Assembly (NCBI RefSeq): GCF_040049195.1
Contig: NZ_JBDZDL010000004.1
Reading direction: 5' to 3' (one strand)
DNA from: NCEH01 sp040049195
Lineage (GTDB): Bacteria; Pseudomonadota; Alphaproteobacteria; Rhizobiales; Xanthobacteraceae
Length of the DNA stretch: 64,000 bases
Both the position numbers and the translations under genes were made by a program. The notes under the pieces are model-generated. The model did not search any database. It was not told where the DNA came from and saw only the letters and a list, made by a program, of their open reading frames with translations. Of the stretch, positions 45,611 through 53,274 are shown piece after piece; the stretch's first letter is position 1, and each line of letters opens with the position of its first letter.

Positions 45611-46618
45611 TCAGCTACCCGAAGCGGTGTGGATGGGGGCGAAAAACAGATCGCGCCAGTCCTTCGCCTTCGCGGTCACCAGACCCGCGCGGTTCATGTA
45701 ATCGAGATAGGTCATCATCTTCTGAGGCGTGGTCGTCCATTGGTTCTGCGGCGAGGTGATGAGCGCGACCGCCTCATCCTCCGACATTTTGGAGTTTTCC
45801 GCCTTGAGCCAGAGCGCCGCGATACCTTTCGGGTCGGACTTGATGCGGGCCATGGCATCTTCCAGCGCCGCGAGAAACGCCTTCATCACCTTCGGGTTGG
45901 ATTCCGCGAACTTGGTGGTGGTCCAGACGAGATTGAAGGTGTGCGGCCCGCCGAGCACGTCGTAACTGTCGAGCACCTTGTGGGCGCGCGGGTCCTTCAA
46001 CTCCAGTTCCTGGAAGGGCGAGGAGCCGAAATGCGCGTTGATCTCCGAGCGTCCGCCCATCATCGCAACTTGCGCGTCGGGATGACCCATGGAGACCGTG
46101 AGCGGGTCCAGCTTGTTCTGCTGCCCCTCGCCGAAGGCCTTCTCGGCCGCCATCTGCAGGGTGACGGCCTGGATCGAGGTCTTCACGGTCGGCAGGGCAA
46201 TCTTATCCTTGTCGGTGAAGTCCTTGATGGTCTTCACGCTGGGATTCACCGTGACCAGGTAGAGCGGCATCGCGTTCAGCGCTGCAACTCCCTTCACGCC
46301 GATGCTCTTCTGGGTGCGTCCCCAGATGGTCAGCATGGGACCGACACCGCCGGCGGCGAAGTCGAGATTGCCGGACAGCAGGGCCTCGTTCATCCCCGAG
46401 CCACCGGTGAAGCGAAGCCATTCGGTCTTCACATCGAGGCCGAGGTCCTTGGCGTGCTTCTCGAGCAGCTTCTCCTCCTCCATCACCGTGAGCGGCAGGT
46501 AGGAGATGCCGAACTGCTTGGCGAGGCGAACCGTATCCACCTCGGCTGCGGCGGCTCCGGCGAGACTCACCGCGAAGGCGGCGGCAAGGCCCAGCGTCTT
46601 CAGGAAGTCCTTGGTCAT
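45611..46618 (-). CDS. NitT/TauT-family ABC substrate-binding protein
   Basis: 335 aa from ATG 46618, preceded by GGGAGGGAC. The signal peptide ends near AGAAAA-EV. The mature NMT1-like protein has RLAKQFGISYLPLTVMEEEKLLE and ALLSGNLDFAAGG. It sits directly downstream of its permease and ATPase. Related importers take up taurine, alkanesulfonates and nitrate. A paralogue is encoded at 37418-38416 in the same operon. Confidence 0.88.
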   Translation of the reverse strand: MTKDFLKTLGLAAAFAVSLAGAAAAEVDTVRLAKQFGISYLPLTVMEEEKLLEKHAKDLGLDVKTEWLRFTGGSGMNEALLSGNLDFAAGGVGPMLTIWGRTQKSIGVKGVAALNAMPLYLVTVNPSVKTIKDFTDKDKIALPTVKTSIQAVTLQMAAEKAFGEGQQNKLDPLTVSMGHPDAQVAMMGGRSEINAHFGSSPFQELELKDPRAHKVLDSYDVLGGPHTFNLVWTTTKFAESNPKVMKAFLAALEDAMARIKSDPKGIAALWLKAENSKMSEDEAVALITSPQNQWTTTPQKMMTYLDYMNRAGLVTAKAKDWRDLFFAPIHTASGS

Positions 46619-46714
46619 GCGTCCCTCCCATGCCGCGGCATTGCGCAGCTTCTTGTGATTTGTTGGCGTCTTCGAAGCAGGGGGAGCGGCGGACATTGCC
46701 GCCGCGCCCGGGTT

Positions 46715-47605
46715 TCAGGCCTGCATGCCCCAGCGGGCGATGGTGCGCTGCTCGATGGTCTGGAAAATCAGGTTTTCCACAACGAGCCCGATGATGATGA
46801 CCGTGAGGAGCCCGGCGAATACGTTCGGAATATCCAGCAGGTTCTTGTTCTCGAAGATGAACCAGCCGAGGCCGCCGGAGCCGGAGGAGACGCCGAACAC
46901 GAGTTCCGCCGCGATCAGGGTGCGCCAGGCGAAAGCCCAGCCGATCTTCAGGCCGGTCAGGATGCTTGGAAAAGCCGCCGGAATCAGGATTTTCCAGATG
47001 AAACGCGGACCGCCGAGGCCATAATTGCGCCCCACCATCTTCAGCGTCTTGCTCACCGACAGGAAGCCGGAATGCGTGTTCAGGGCGATCGCCCAGGTGA
47101 CCGAATGCACCAGAACGAACACGAGGCTGCCGTTTCCAAGGCCGAACCAGATCAACGCCAGCGGCAGCAGCGCAATGGCCGGCAGCGGATTGAACATGGA
47201 GGTCATGGTTTCGAGAAAATCTGTGCCGATGCGCGAGGCGATGGCCACAGCCGTGAGCACGGCGGCGAGCACGATCCCGAGGGCATAGCCTGCCAGCAGC
47301 ACCTTGATCGAGGCCCAGGCGCGAGCCGGCAGCACGCCGTTCATCACATTATGGAAGAAAGCGCTAATCGTGGCGCTGAATGTTGGGAACAAGAGATCGT
47401 TATTCAGGATGCGCCCGTAAACTTCCCATACGATAGCCAAAACAATCAATATCATGATCTTACGCACGACCGAGATATTGTAGATCATCTCCATCGTGGA
47501 AAGGGGCTTTTCGACGATGGTCATCGTCGCGACGGGCTCTTCCTCCCGCACGATCTCGGGGCGCAGGGCGTGCACGTTCGAGAGGGCGTTCGCGGACTCA
47601 CGCAT
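46715..47605 (-). CDS. NitT/TauT-family ABC transporter permease
   Basis: 296 aa with a polar N-terminus of about 45 residues and then about six membrane segments. The coupling loop is SVSKTLKMVGRNYGLGGPRF. Its start overlaps the ATPase stop by 8 bases. It is the only permease in this operon, so it probably homodimerises and serves both binding proteins. Confidence 0.88.
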   Translation of the reverse strand: MRESANALSNVHALRPEIVREEEPVATMTIVEKPLSTMEMIYNISVVRKIMILIVLAIVWEVYGRILNNDLLFPTFSATISAFFHNVMNGVLPARAWASIKVLLAGYALGIVLAAVLTAVAIASRIGTDFLETMTSMFNPLPAIALLPLALIWFGLGNGSLVFVLVHSVTWAIALNTHSGFLSVSKTLKMVGRNYGLGGPRFIWKILIPAAFPSILTGLKIGWAFAWRTLIAAELVFGVSSGSGGLGWFIFENKNLLDIPNVFAGLLTVIIIGLVVENLIFQTIEQRTIARWGMQA

Positions 47606-48368
47606 CGGCCGTCTCCTTGATTTCGTCCGAAAACAGCATGTGCTGAATGCGCTTTTCGAGCTGCGCCGCGGCCGGGGATTCCGCGGCGCTGTTCAGCTCG
47701 GCCTTGACCCGTCCGGGATGGGGCGAGAGCAGCAGAATGCGGTTGCCGATCTTGATCGCTTCGGCGATGGAATGGGTCACGAACAGCACGGTGAACTTGG
47801 TGTCCTCCCACAGCATCAGGAGCTCGTCCTGCATCTTGCGGCGGGTCAGGGCATCAAGCGCCGCGAAGGGCTCGTCCATCAGCAGGATGTCGGGTTCCAT
47901 GGCCATGCCGCGCGCGATCGCGACGCGCTGCTTCATGCCGCCGGAAAGCATATGTGGGTAGCTATCCGCGAATTTTGTGAGGTTGACCTTATCGATATAG
48001 TGCATCGCACGCTCATCCGCTTCGCGGCCATGCAGACGGCGCGAGGCTTCGAGCGCGAAAGCCACGTTTTGGCGCACGGTCTTCCATGGAAGAAGTTGGT
48101 CGAATTCCTGGAACACCATCATGCGATCGGGACCGGGCGCGCGGATCACCTGTCCCTTAAGGCGCATTTCACCTTCCGTGGGTGACATATAGCCTCCCAC
48201 CGCCTTGAGCAGAGTGGACTTGCCGCAGCCCGAGGGACCGAGAAGAATAAAGCGGTCGCCCTTCATCACGTTAAAATCGACCCTATAGGTCGCTGTGATC
48301 AAAAGATGCGGCGTTTTATATTGCAGCGTTACGCCTTTGACCTCCAGAAGAGGTTCCTGCACATCCAT
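47598..48368 (-). CDS. NitT/TauT-family ABC transporter ATP-binding protein
   Basis: 256 aa, first gene of the minus-strand sulfonate-like operon. It has Walker A GPSGCGKST, Q-loop MVFQEFDQLLPWKT, signature LSGGM, Walker B LLMDEPFAALD and a switch His in THSIAEA, typical of SsuB/TauB. The ATG at 48368 follows GGGAGG. Confidence 0.9.
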   Translation of the reverse strand: MDVQEPLLEVKGVTLQYKTPHLLITATYRVDFNVMKGDRFILLGPSGCGKSTLLKAVGGYMSPTEGEMRLKGQVIRAPGPDRMMVFQEFDQLLPWKTVRQNVAFALEASRRLHGREADERAMHYIDKVNLTKFADSYPHMLSGGMKQRVAIARGMAMEPDILLMDEPFAALDALTRRKMQDELLMLWEDTKFTVLFVTHSIAEAIKIGNRILLLSPHPGRVKAELNSAAESPAAAQLEKRIQHMLFSDEIKETADA

Positions 48369-48802
48369 ATTTGGACCTCCCTAGGAATAAGCAGCTTTTC
48401 TGCTTTATTCTTTTAATTCTATAGCGCTCGCGCAGAACATTAAAACTGGCGGGAGCGGAGTCGGCATGTCCTTCGGATCGTGTCGCTGAATCAGGTTTGC
48501 GATGATTACGGGGCAGGGCGGTGCGTCGGCCTCGGCATCAGGTCACCCTTTTCCCTCGTCGAACGGCGAAGCATGCGTGGCGATGGGTCTCTTTGGCGGA
48601 CCCCTGCATGCTCTTTCGCCTATCGTCCATCAGACGCTAACGGAGCCTCCTGCGGATGTAAAGTGGTCTAATATCATTTATAAGACTTGAGGCGGCGCAA
48701 GTCGGCCCCATGATATGCCGCAATGGTTTGTGGCGGCTGGCTTTGCGAATGCGCGGGCAGGCGAGCGCGACGCGGACGGGGCGAAATCCGCCGAGCGCGC
48801 GT
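48369..48802. other. Long leader between the transporter operon and the GntR gene
   Basis: About 430 bases without a credible gene; short open frames here lack domains. It is AT-rich near 48369-48440 and contains operator site B (48671-48688), about 300 bases upstream of the first operon gene, which implies either a long leader or a distal regulatory site. Confidence 0.45.
48671..48688. promoter_or_regulatory. Operator-like site B upstream of the transporter operon
   Basis: ATATCATTTATAAGACTT matches site A (37333-37350) at 15 of 18 positions, including the full TTTATAAGAC half. It lies between the GntR gene and the transporter operon. Shared sequence suggests common control of the two transcription units. 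Confidence 0.5.
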
Positions 48803-49585
48803 TCAGCTGAGTTCGGAAAGGTAGTGAAAACCGTCGGTGAGGCAGATGCTCACCCGCCATTCGACCGGCGTCTGTTCCAGGGACAGGGCAAGGCGATCAA
48901 TCAGCAGAGCGGGCGTGCCTTCAGGAACACCCAGGGCCGCCGCATCGTCCCCCGCAACGGCGATCGCCTTCAGCTTTTCCCGGGCCCGGCCGACGCCGAT
49001 CCCGAATTTACTCGCATAGAGCCCATAGAGATTGTTCGGTATCGGCGCCTCGCCAAGGCTAGGAAACAGGCTCTCGGGCAGGGCGAGGTTTTCGACGATC
49101 AGCGGCGTTCCATCCAGCTTGCGGATGCGGCGGATGCGGATCACCTTGCCGTCTCTGGGAAGGCTGAGCGCCTCCCGTTCCGCGGCGTTTGCGCGCCCTC
49201 GGGCGGTGCTGACCACCTGACTCTCGGGAAAGCGACGCTCCCCATCATCGGCGACCAGCTTGAAAAATTGGAAGAGGATACGGTCCTCGTCATGGCTCGC
49301 GACGAAGGTGCCGCGGCCCTGGCGGCGTACCACCAGGTTTTCGGCCGCCATCTCGTCCAGGGCCTTGCGCACCGTGCCCTGGCTTACGCCAAGCTCGGCG
49401 GCGAGCTGCATCTCGCTCGGCAGGGGCTGCCCGGGGGCCCACACCCGGTCCACAAGACGACGAATAAGGGTCTCGCGCACTTGGCGATAAAGCGGCCGAA
49501 ATCCGAGGCTTTCCGGTCTTTCCGCCGCGTCCGCGCTGGTGCCCCGTGTCATCCCGTTCCCGTCGATTCTCACATGATCCTCCAT
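48803..49585 (-). CDS. GntR-family transcriptional regulator with UTRA domain (HutC type)
   Basis: 260 aa from ATG 49585; GTG 49573 has a better placed GGAGG and is a real alternative. The N-terminal winged helix has LGVSQGTVRKALDEMAAENLVV. The C-terminal UTRA ligand-binding domain spans about 100-255, with RIRRIRKLDGTPLIVENLALP. It lies between the transporter/suyAB operon and slcC-comC. Palindromes in both flanking regions and before suyA make it the likely regulator of the whole locus. Confidence 0.87.
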   Translation of the reverse strand: MEDHVRIDGNGMTRGTSADAAERPESLGFRPLYRQVRETLIRRLVDRVWAPGQPLPSEMQLAAELGVSQGTVRKALDEMAAENLVVRRQGRGTFVASHDEDRILFQFFKLVADDGERRFPESQVVSTARGRANAAEREALSLPRDGKVIRIRRIRKLDGTPLIVENLALPESLFPSLGEAPIPNNLYGLYASKFGIGVGRAREKLKAIAVAGDDAAALGVPEGTPALLIDRLALSLEQTPVEWRVSICLTDGFHYLSELS

Positions 49586-49647
49586 TTATGCATGAGGTTG
49601 GGGCCTCGCACCAGAGCCCGGGATGTATCGCTTTTATCTTGTGTCAT

Positions 49648-49665
49648 CTGTCTTATATATAATAG
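49648..49665. promoter_or_regulatory. Operator-like site C in the GntR/slcC divergent region
   Basis: CTGTCTTATATATAATAG contains a perfect TGTCTTATA half matching the complement of site A, with a degenerate second half. It lies in the AT-rich core of the 166-base divergent region, where both promoters are expected. Confidence 0.45.
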
Positions 49666-49751
49666 CGTACGCCATCTTGTGCGCCAGCGCATCCAGGATC
49701 TGCCGCAACGGCGCCCTTCGATTGCTTCGCGGCTAAACCCACGGACCTCCC

Positions 49752-50684
49752 ATGCCCGAAATCCTCGTCACCGAATTCATGGACTCGGCCGCGCTCGACG
49801 CGCTGCGGGCAGATCATGATGTGCATTACGACCCCGCGCTCGTGGACAAGGCCGGTGACCTCGAGCGGATGTCGCGGGGCGTGCGCGCGCTGATCGTGCG
49901 CAATCGCACCCAGGTGCGCGCGGGCCTGCTCGCCCATGCGCCGGACCTGCAGGTGGTGGGGCGGCTGGGCGTCGGGCTCGACAATATCGATGTGGAGGCT
50001 TGCCGGGCGCGGGGCATCGAGGTCTACCCAGCCACCGGCGCCAATGATGTGGCCGTCGCGGAATATGTGGTCTGCGGTGCCCTGATGTTGCTGCGTCGCG
50101 CGTATCACGCGAGCGCCGAGGTGGCCGCGGGCGTGTGGCCACGCACCCGCCTCATGGGGCGCGAGGTGAGCGGGAAGCGGCTCGGTCTCATCGGGTTTGG
50201 CGCCATCGCCCGGGAAACCGCCCAGCGCGCCCGTGCGCTCGGCATGGAGGTGGTGGCCTTTGATCCTTTCGTGGCCGCCGACGATCCCGCTTGGCGTGTA
50301 CTCGATGTGGCCCCCCAGGCCCTCGACGATCTGCTCGCGCAAAGCGACGCAATAAGCTTGCATGTGCCGCTGACGGCGCAGACCCGCAACCTCATAAATG
50401 CCGCCGCCCTCGATCGGATGAAGGCCGGTGCGGTGCTGATCAATGCCGCGCGAGGCGGGGTGGTCGATGAGGCGGCGCTTGCCGTCGCGCTCAGGCGCGG
50501 CGCAATCGGCGGCGCGATGCTGGATGTCTTCGAGACCGAACCCCTCGGCGCGGGAAATTGCCTCTCCGATGTTCCGAACTTGATCCTCACACCGCACATC
50601 GCCGGGGTTACGGAGGAATCGAACGTCCGGGTGAGCGCGCTTATCGCCACGAAAGTCAGCCAGTTCCTGAAAGGTCGGCCATGA
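49752..50684 (+). CDS. slcC: D-2-hydroxyacid dehydrogenase, probable (S)-sulfolactate dehydrogenase
   Basis: 310 aa of the D-isomer-specific 2-hydroxyacid dehydrogenase family (SerA-like core without ACT domain). It has RIVRN-like entry LIVRNRTQVR, GRLGVGLDNID, NAD motif GLIGFGAIAR, catalytic Arg in NAARGGVVDE, Glu in DVFETEPL and His in LTPHIAG. SlcC of Chromohalobacter oxidises (S)-sulfolactate to sulfopyruvate and pairs with ComC to racemise sulfolactate for SuyAB. The overlapping ComC-like gene and nearby suyAB support this over phosphoglycerate or glyoxylate chemistry. Confidence 0.78.
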   Translation: MPEILVTEFMDSAALDALRADHDVHYDPALVDKAGDLERMSRGVRALIVRNRTQVRAGLLAHAPDLQVVGRLGVGLDNIDVEACRARGIEVYPATGANDVAVAEYVVCGALMLLRRAYHASAEVAAGVWPRTRLMGREVSGKRLGLIGFGAIARETAQRARALGMEVVAFDPFVAADDPAWRVLDVAPQALDDLLAQSDAISLHVPLTAQTRNLINAAALDRMKAGAVLINAARGGVVDEAALAVALRRGAIGGAMLDVFETEPLGAGNCLSDVPNLILTPHIAGVTEESNVRVSALIATKVSQFLKGRP

Positions 50685-51715
50685 ACACCGCGACGATGAA
50701 CACCCCGACCAGTGCCTTGCTTTCCCTCCATGATGCCCGCGCGCTTGCCGCTGATGCGCTGATGGCTTCGCGCACTGGCGAAAACAACGCGCGGGTCACC
50801 GCCGCCGCGCTGGTGGCGGCGGAGGCCGACGGAATATCGAGCCACGGCCTCGCGCGCATGGCGGCTTATGCGCAACAGGCGATCTCGGGAAAAATCGACG
50901 GGTTTGCTGAACCCCGGCTGGAATGGACCGGGCCGGCGACCCTTCGGGTCGACGCGGGCACCGGCTTTGCTTTCCCCGCGATCGGCCAAGGGCTCGCGGC
51001 CGGCGCCCAACGTGCCAGGGACACCGGCGTGGTCGCGGTCGCGGTGCGGGCGTCCCATCATGCCGGCGTCATGGGGCATCATGTGGAATGGTTGGCGGAC
51101 CAGGGGCTTGTGGGTCTCGCCTTTTCCAACTCGCCGGCGGGCATCGCCCCCTGGGGCGGTTCGCGGGGCGTTTTCGGCACCAATCCGATCGCCTTTGCCG
51201 TGCCGCGCGAAAAAGGGCCGGCGCTGGTCATCGATGCCTCACTGAGCAAGGTCGCGCGCGGCAAGATCATGATCGCGGCTCAGAAGGGCACGCCGATTCC
51301 GTCCGATTGGGCGCTGGATTCGCAGGGCCAGTCAACCAGCGACGCCAAGGCGGCGCTCGCCGGCACCATGCTGCCCATCGGCGATGCCAAGGGTGCCGCG
51401 CTGGTGCTGATGGTGGAAATCCTGGCCGCGGTGCTCACCGGCGGGCAGTTCGGATTCGAGGCCAGTTCTTTCTTCACGGCCGAAGGGCCGGCGCCGCGTA
51501 TCGGCCATCTCTTCCTGGCGCTGGACCCCGTGCGCCTCGGCGGCGTGGATGTCTTGGCGCGGCTGGAGGTTCTGCTGGCGGCCATTCTCGGCCAAGAGGG
51601 AACCCGATTGCCCGGAGAGCGCCGAATCGCCGCCCGCCAAAAGGCCGAACGCGATGGGATCCGTGTGGATCCGGAGATACTGGCCGATCTCCTGCGGCGC
51701 GCCGGCAGAACCTGA
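50681..51715 (+). CDS. comC: Ldh2-family malate/L-lactate dehydrogenase-like protein, probable (R)-sulfolactate dehydrogenase
   Basis: 344 aa. ATG 50681 overlaps the slcC stop (ATGA), so the two enzymes are made together. It has family features: catalytic His in ASHHAGVMGHH, SNSPAGIAPWGG, the FGTNPIAFAVP nucleotide loop and a C-terminal GERR. ComC reduces sulfopyruvate to (R)-sulfolactate, the isomer cleaved by SuyAB. The tight pairing with an SlcC-like enzyme is the known sulfolactate racemisation arrangement. A malate or ureidoglycolate dehydrogenase is the alternative. Confidence 0.78.
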   Translation: MNTATMNTPTSALLSLHDARALAADALMASRTGENNARVTAAALVAAEADGISSHGLARMAAYAQQAISGKIDGFAEPRLEWTGPATLRVDAGTGFAFPAIGQGLAAGAQRARDTGVVAVAVRASHHAGVMGHHVEWLADQGLVGLAFSNSPAGIAPWGGSRGVFGTNPIAFAVPREKGPALVIDASLSKVARGKIMIAAQKGTPIPSDWALDSQGQSTSDAKAALAGTMLPIGDAKGAALVLMVEILAAVLTGGQFGFEASSFFTAEGPAPRIGHLFLALDPVRLGGVDVLARLEVLLAAILGQEGTRLPGERRIAARQKAERDGIRVDPEILADLLRRAGRT

Positions 51716-51788
51716 TCCGTCAGGTCGGTAAAAAGCGTCCCGCTATTCACCGCATTTCAGGGGAGATTCCGCGCGCCAGGCGCGGATC

Positions 51789-52160
51789 TTAGTCCGCGAG
51801 GGCCCAGCGGGAGAAAGCGAGGCCTTCCACCTCGAAGGCTTCGCGCTTGATCCGCAGGCCCACGGGGCTCTGCCGTCCCTCGCGTTTCATGGCGAGATCC
51901 AGCATTTCGCGCGCGCCATAGCTGAGCACGACGCGCTGGCGCACCGCGTGTGCGTCCTCGATCTCAACCATATCTTCCGCGCATACCGCCGTGATGCTGA
52001 AGGTGGACTGCCCCGCCCGATCAGAACCGGCTGGGGTACGCTCCCCTCCCGGGACGCTCGGGCTCTTGCCATGCCGCAACGACGCCGGAGCGGAAGGAGC
52101 GCGCGCCCCAAATGTGTCGAGCACTGATGCGAAGAGATTTTGTACGGCGATTTTTGTCAT
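51789..52160 (-). CDS. Small hypothetical protein
   Basis: 123 aa from ATG 52160; no strong ribosome-binding site is visible. The N-terminal half is low-complexity, rich in Pro/Ser/Gly. The C-terminal half (about 65-123) is better ordered (VRQRVVLSYGAREMLDLAMKR) with balanced charge and could be a small domain. I do not recognise a family. It lies between comC (convergent) and the LysR gene. It may be real but could be a chance open frame. Confidence 0.45.
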   Translation of the reverse strand: MTKIAVQNLFASVLDTFGARAPSAPASLRHGKSPSVPGGERTPAGSDRAGQSTFSITAVCAEDMVEIEDAHAVRQRVVLSYGAREMLDLAMKREGRQSPVGLRIKREAFEVEGLAFSRWALAD

Positions 52161-52245
52161 GGGCGGCAATGCACAAATCCGATAACCTCATCTGAGATTA
52201 ATCCTATCAACGTATGTGAATATAAAAAATAACAAAATTTACGTG

Positions 52246-53178
52246 TTAAAATGAAGATCCCGGCGCGTTTGGCGCGAGGCCCGGCGACAGGTCCGTCTGG
52301 CAGATGAAATGCTCGAACGCCTCGGCTGCAAACCGCAGATTGTGCCCCTTCAAGGTGAGCCTGTAGAGCGGCCGCTGAACCGACAGGCCTTGCACGGGCA
52401 CCACTTTCAGCACCCCGAGCGCGATTTGATCTTTTGCCGCGGCCGCCGAAACGATCGCGATGCCGAGGCCCGCCGCGACGACCTGCTTGATGGCTTCGGT
52501 GCTGCCGACCTCCATGATGATCGCGGGGCGAATCCCGAACCCATCCAACGCCATGCCCACCACCTCGCGGGTGCCGGATCCCTCTTCACGCACGATGTGC
52601 CGCGCCTGGGCGAGATCGGAGGGAAGGATCGGCCCCTCCATCCGGGCGAGGGGATGATCTGCCCCGGCAATCACCACCAATTCGTCGGTCAGCCAGGGAT
52701 GGGTGATCAGGTTGGGATGCTCGACCGGTCCTTCCACCAGGGCCACGTCAATATCGCGGGCCAAAAGCCGTTCGGCGATGTCCTGGGTGTTGGCGCTGGT
52801 CAGGCGCAGGTGCAGCTCGGGATGGATGTCCTGGAAGGCGCCGAGCAGGCGGGGCAGGACGTAGGTGGCGATTGTGGTGCTCGCGCCCACGTGCAATTCG
52901 CCCTGTGTCAAACCCCGCAAGGCCTGAAGCTCCTCCTCGGCGCGCCGTTCGGCGGCAAACAGCGCGGTCGCGTGGGAGAGCAGCACGGTGCCGGCTTCGG
53001 TGAGGCGGACCCCGCCTGGACTGCGTTCCATCAGCACGCAGTGCAGTTGCGCCTCCAGTTCCCTTACCCCCTTGGACACGGCGGGCTGGCTGATGTTGAG
53101 CACCTCGGCGGCCCGCGAGAAGCCGTGCTGCTCCGCAACTGTAGTAAATAGACGAAGTAAATGGAGATTTATCGCCAT
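52246..53178 (-). CDS. LysR-family transcriptional regulator
   Basis: 310 aa. N-terminal HTH with FSRAAEVLNISQPAVSKGVRELE, then a two-lobed periplasmic-binding-like effector domain of the CysB/CbbR kind (LHVGASTTIATYVLPRLLGAF). It is divergent from the YeiH/SuyZ-like exporter gene at 53275, the usual arrangement for a LysR activator and its target. A palindrome at 53184-53200 abuts its start codon. Confidence 0.88.
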   Translation of the reverse strand: MAINLHLLRLFTTVAEQHGFSRAAEVLNISQPAVSKGVRELEAQLHCVLMERSPGGVRLTEAGTVLLSHATALFAAERRAEEELQALRGLTQGELHVGASTTIATYVLPRLLGAFQDIHPELHLRLTSANTQDIAERLLARDIDVALVEGPVEHPNLITHPWLTDELVVIAGADHPLARMEGPILPSDLAQARHIVREEGSGTREVVGMALDGFGIRPAIIMEVGSTEAIKQVVAAGLGIAIVSAAAAKDQIALGVLKVVPVQGLSVQRPLYRLTLKGHNLRFAAEAFEHFICQTDLSPGLAPNAPGSSF

Positions 53179-53183
53179 AACCG

Positions 53184-53200
53184 CACTTCATGATGGAGTG
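53184..53200. promoter_or_regulatory. Candidate LysR binding site
   Basis: CACTTCATGATGGAGTG is a near-perfect palindrome (CACT-n-CAT-g-ATG-n-AGTG) within the 96-base region between the divergent LysR and exporter genes. LysR proteins typically bind such dyads near their own promoters. Confidence 0.45.
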
Positions 53201-53274
53201 AGCAAACTGTATTTGCGCTTCTGGTGCGCCTGCGTGCACTAATAATTTTGAAGAAAAAGAGTGTGGGTTGAGCC

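Noticed and set aside
48480..48800. Small open frames in the region upstream of the transporter operon
   Set aside because: Two overlapping frames of about 60 codons with no domain and no convincing start. The region is better read as leader and operator.
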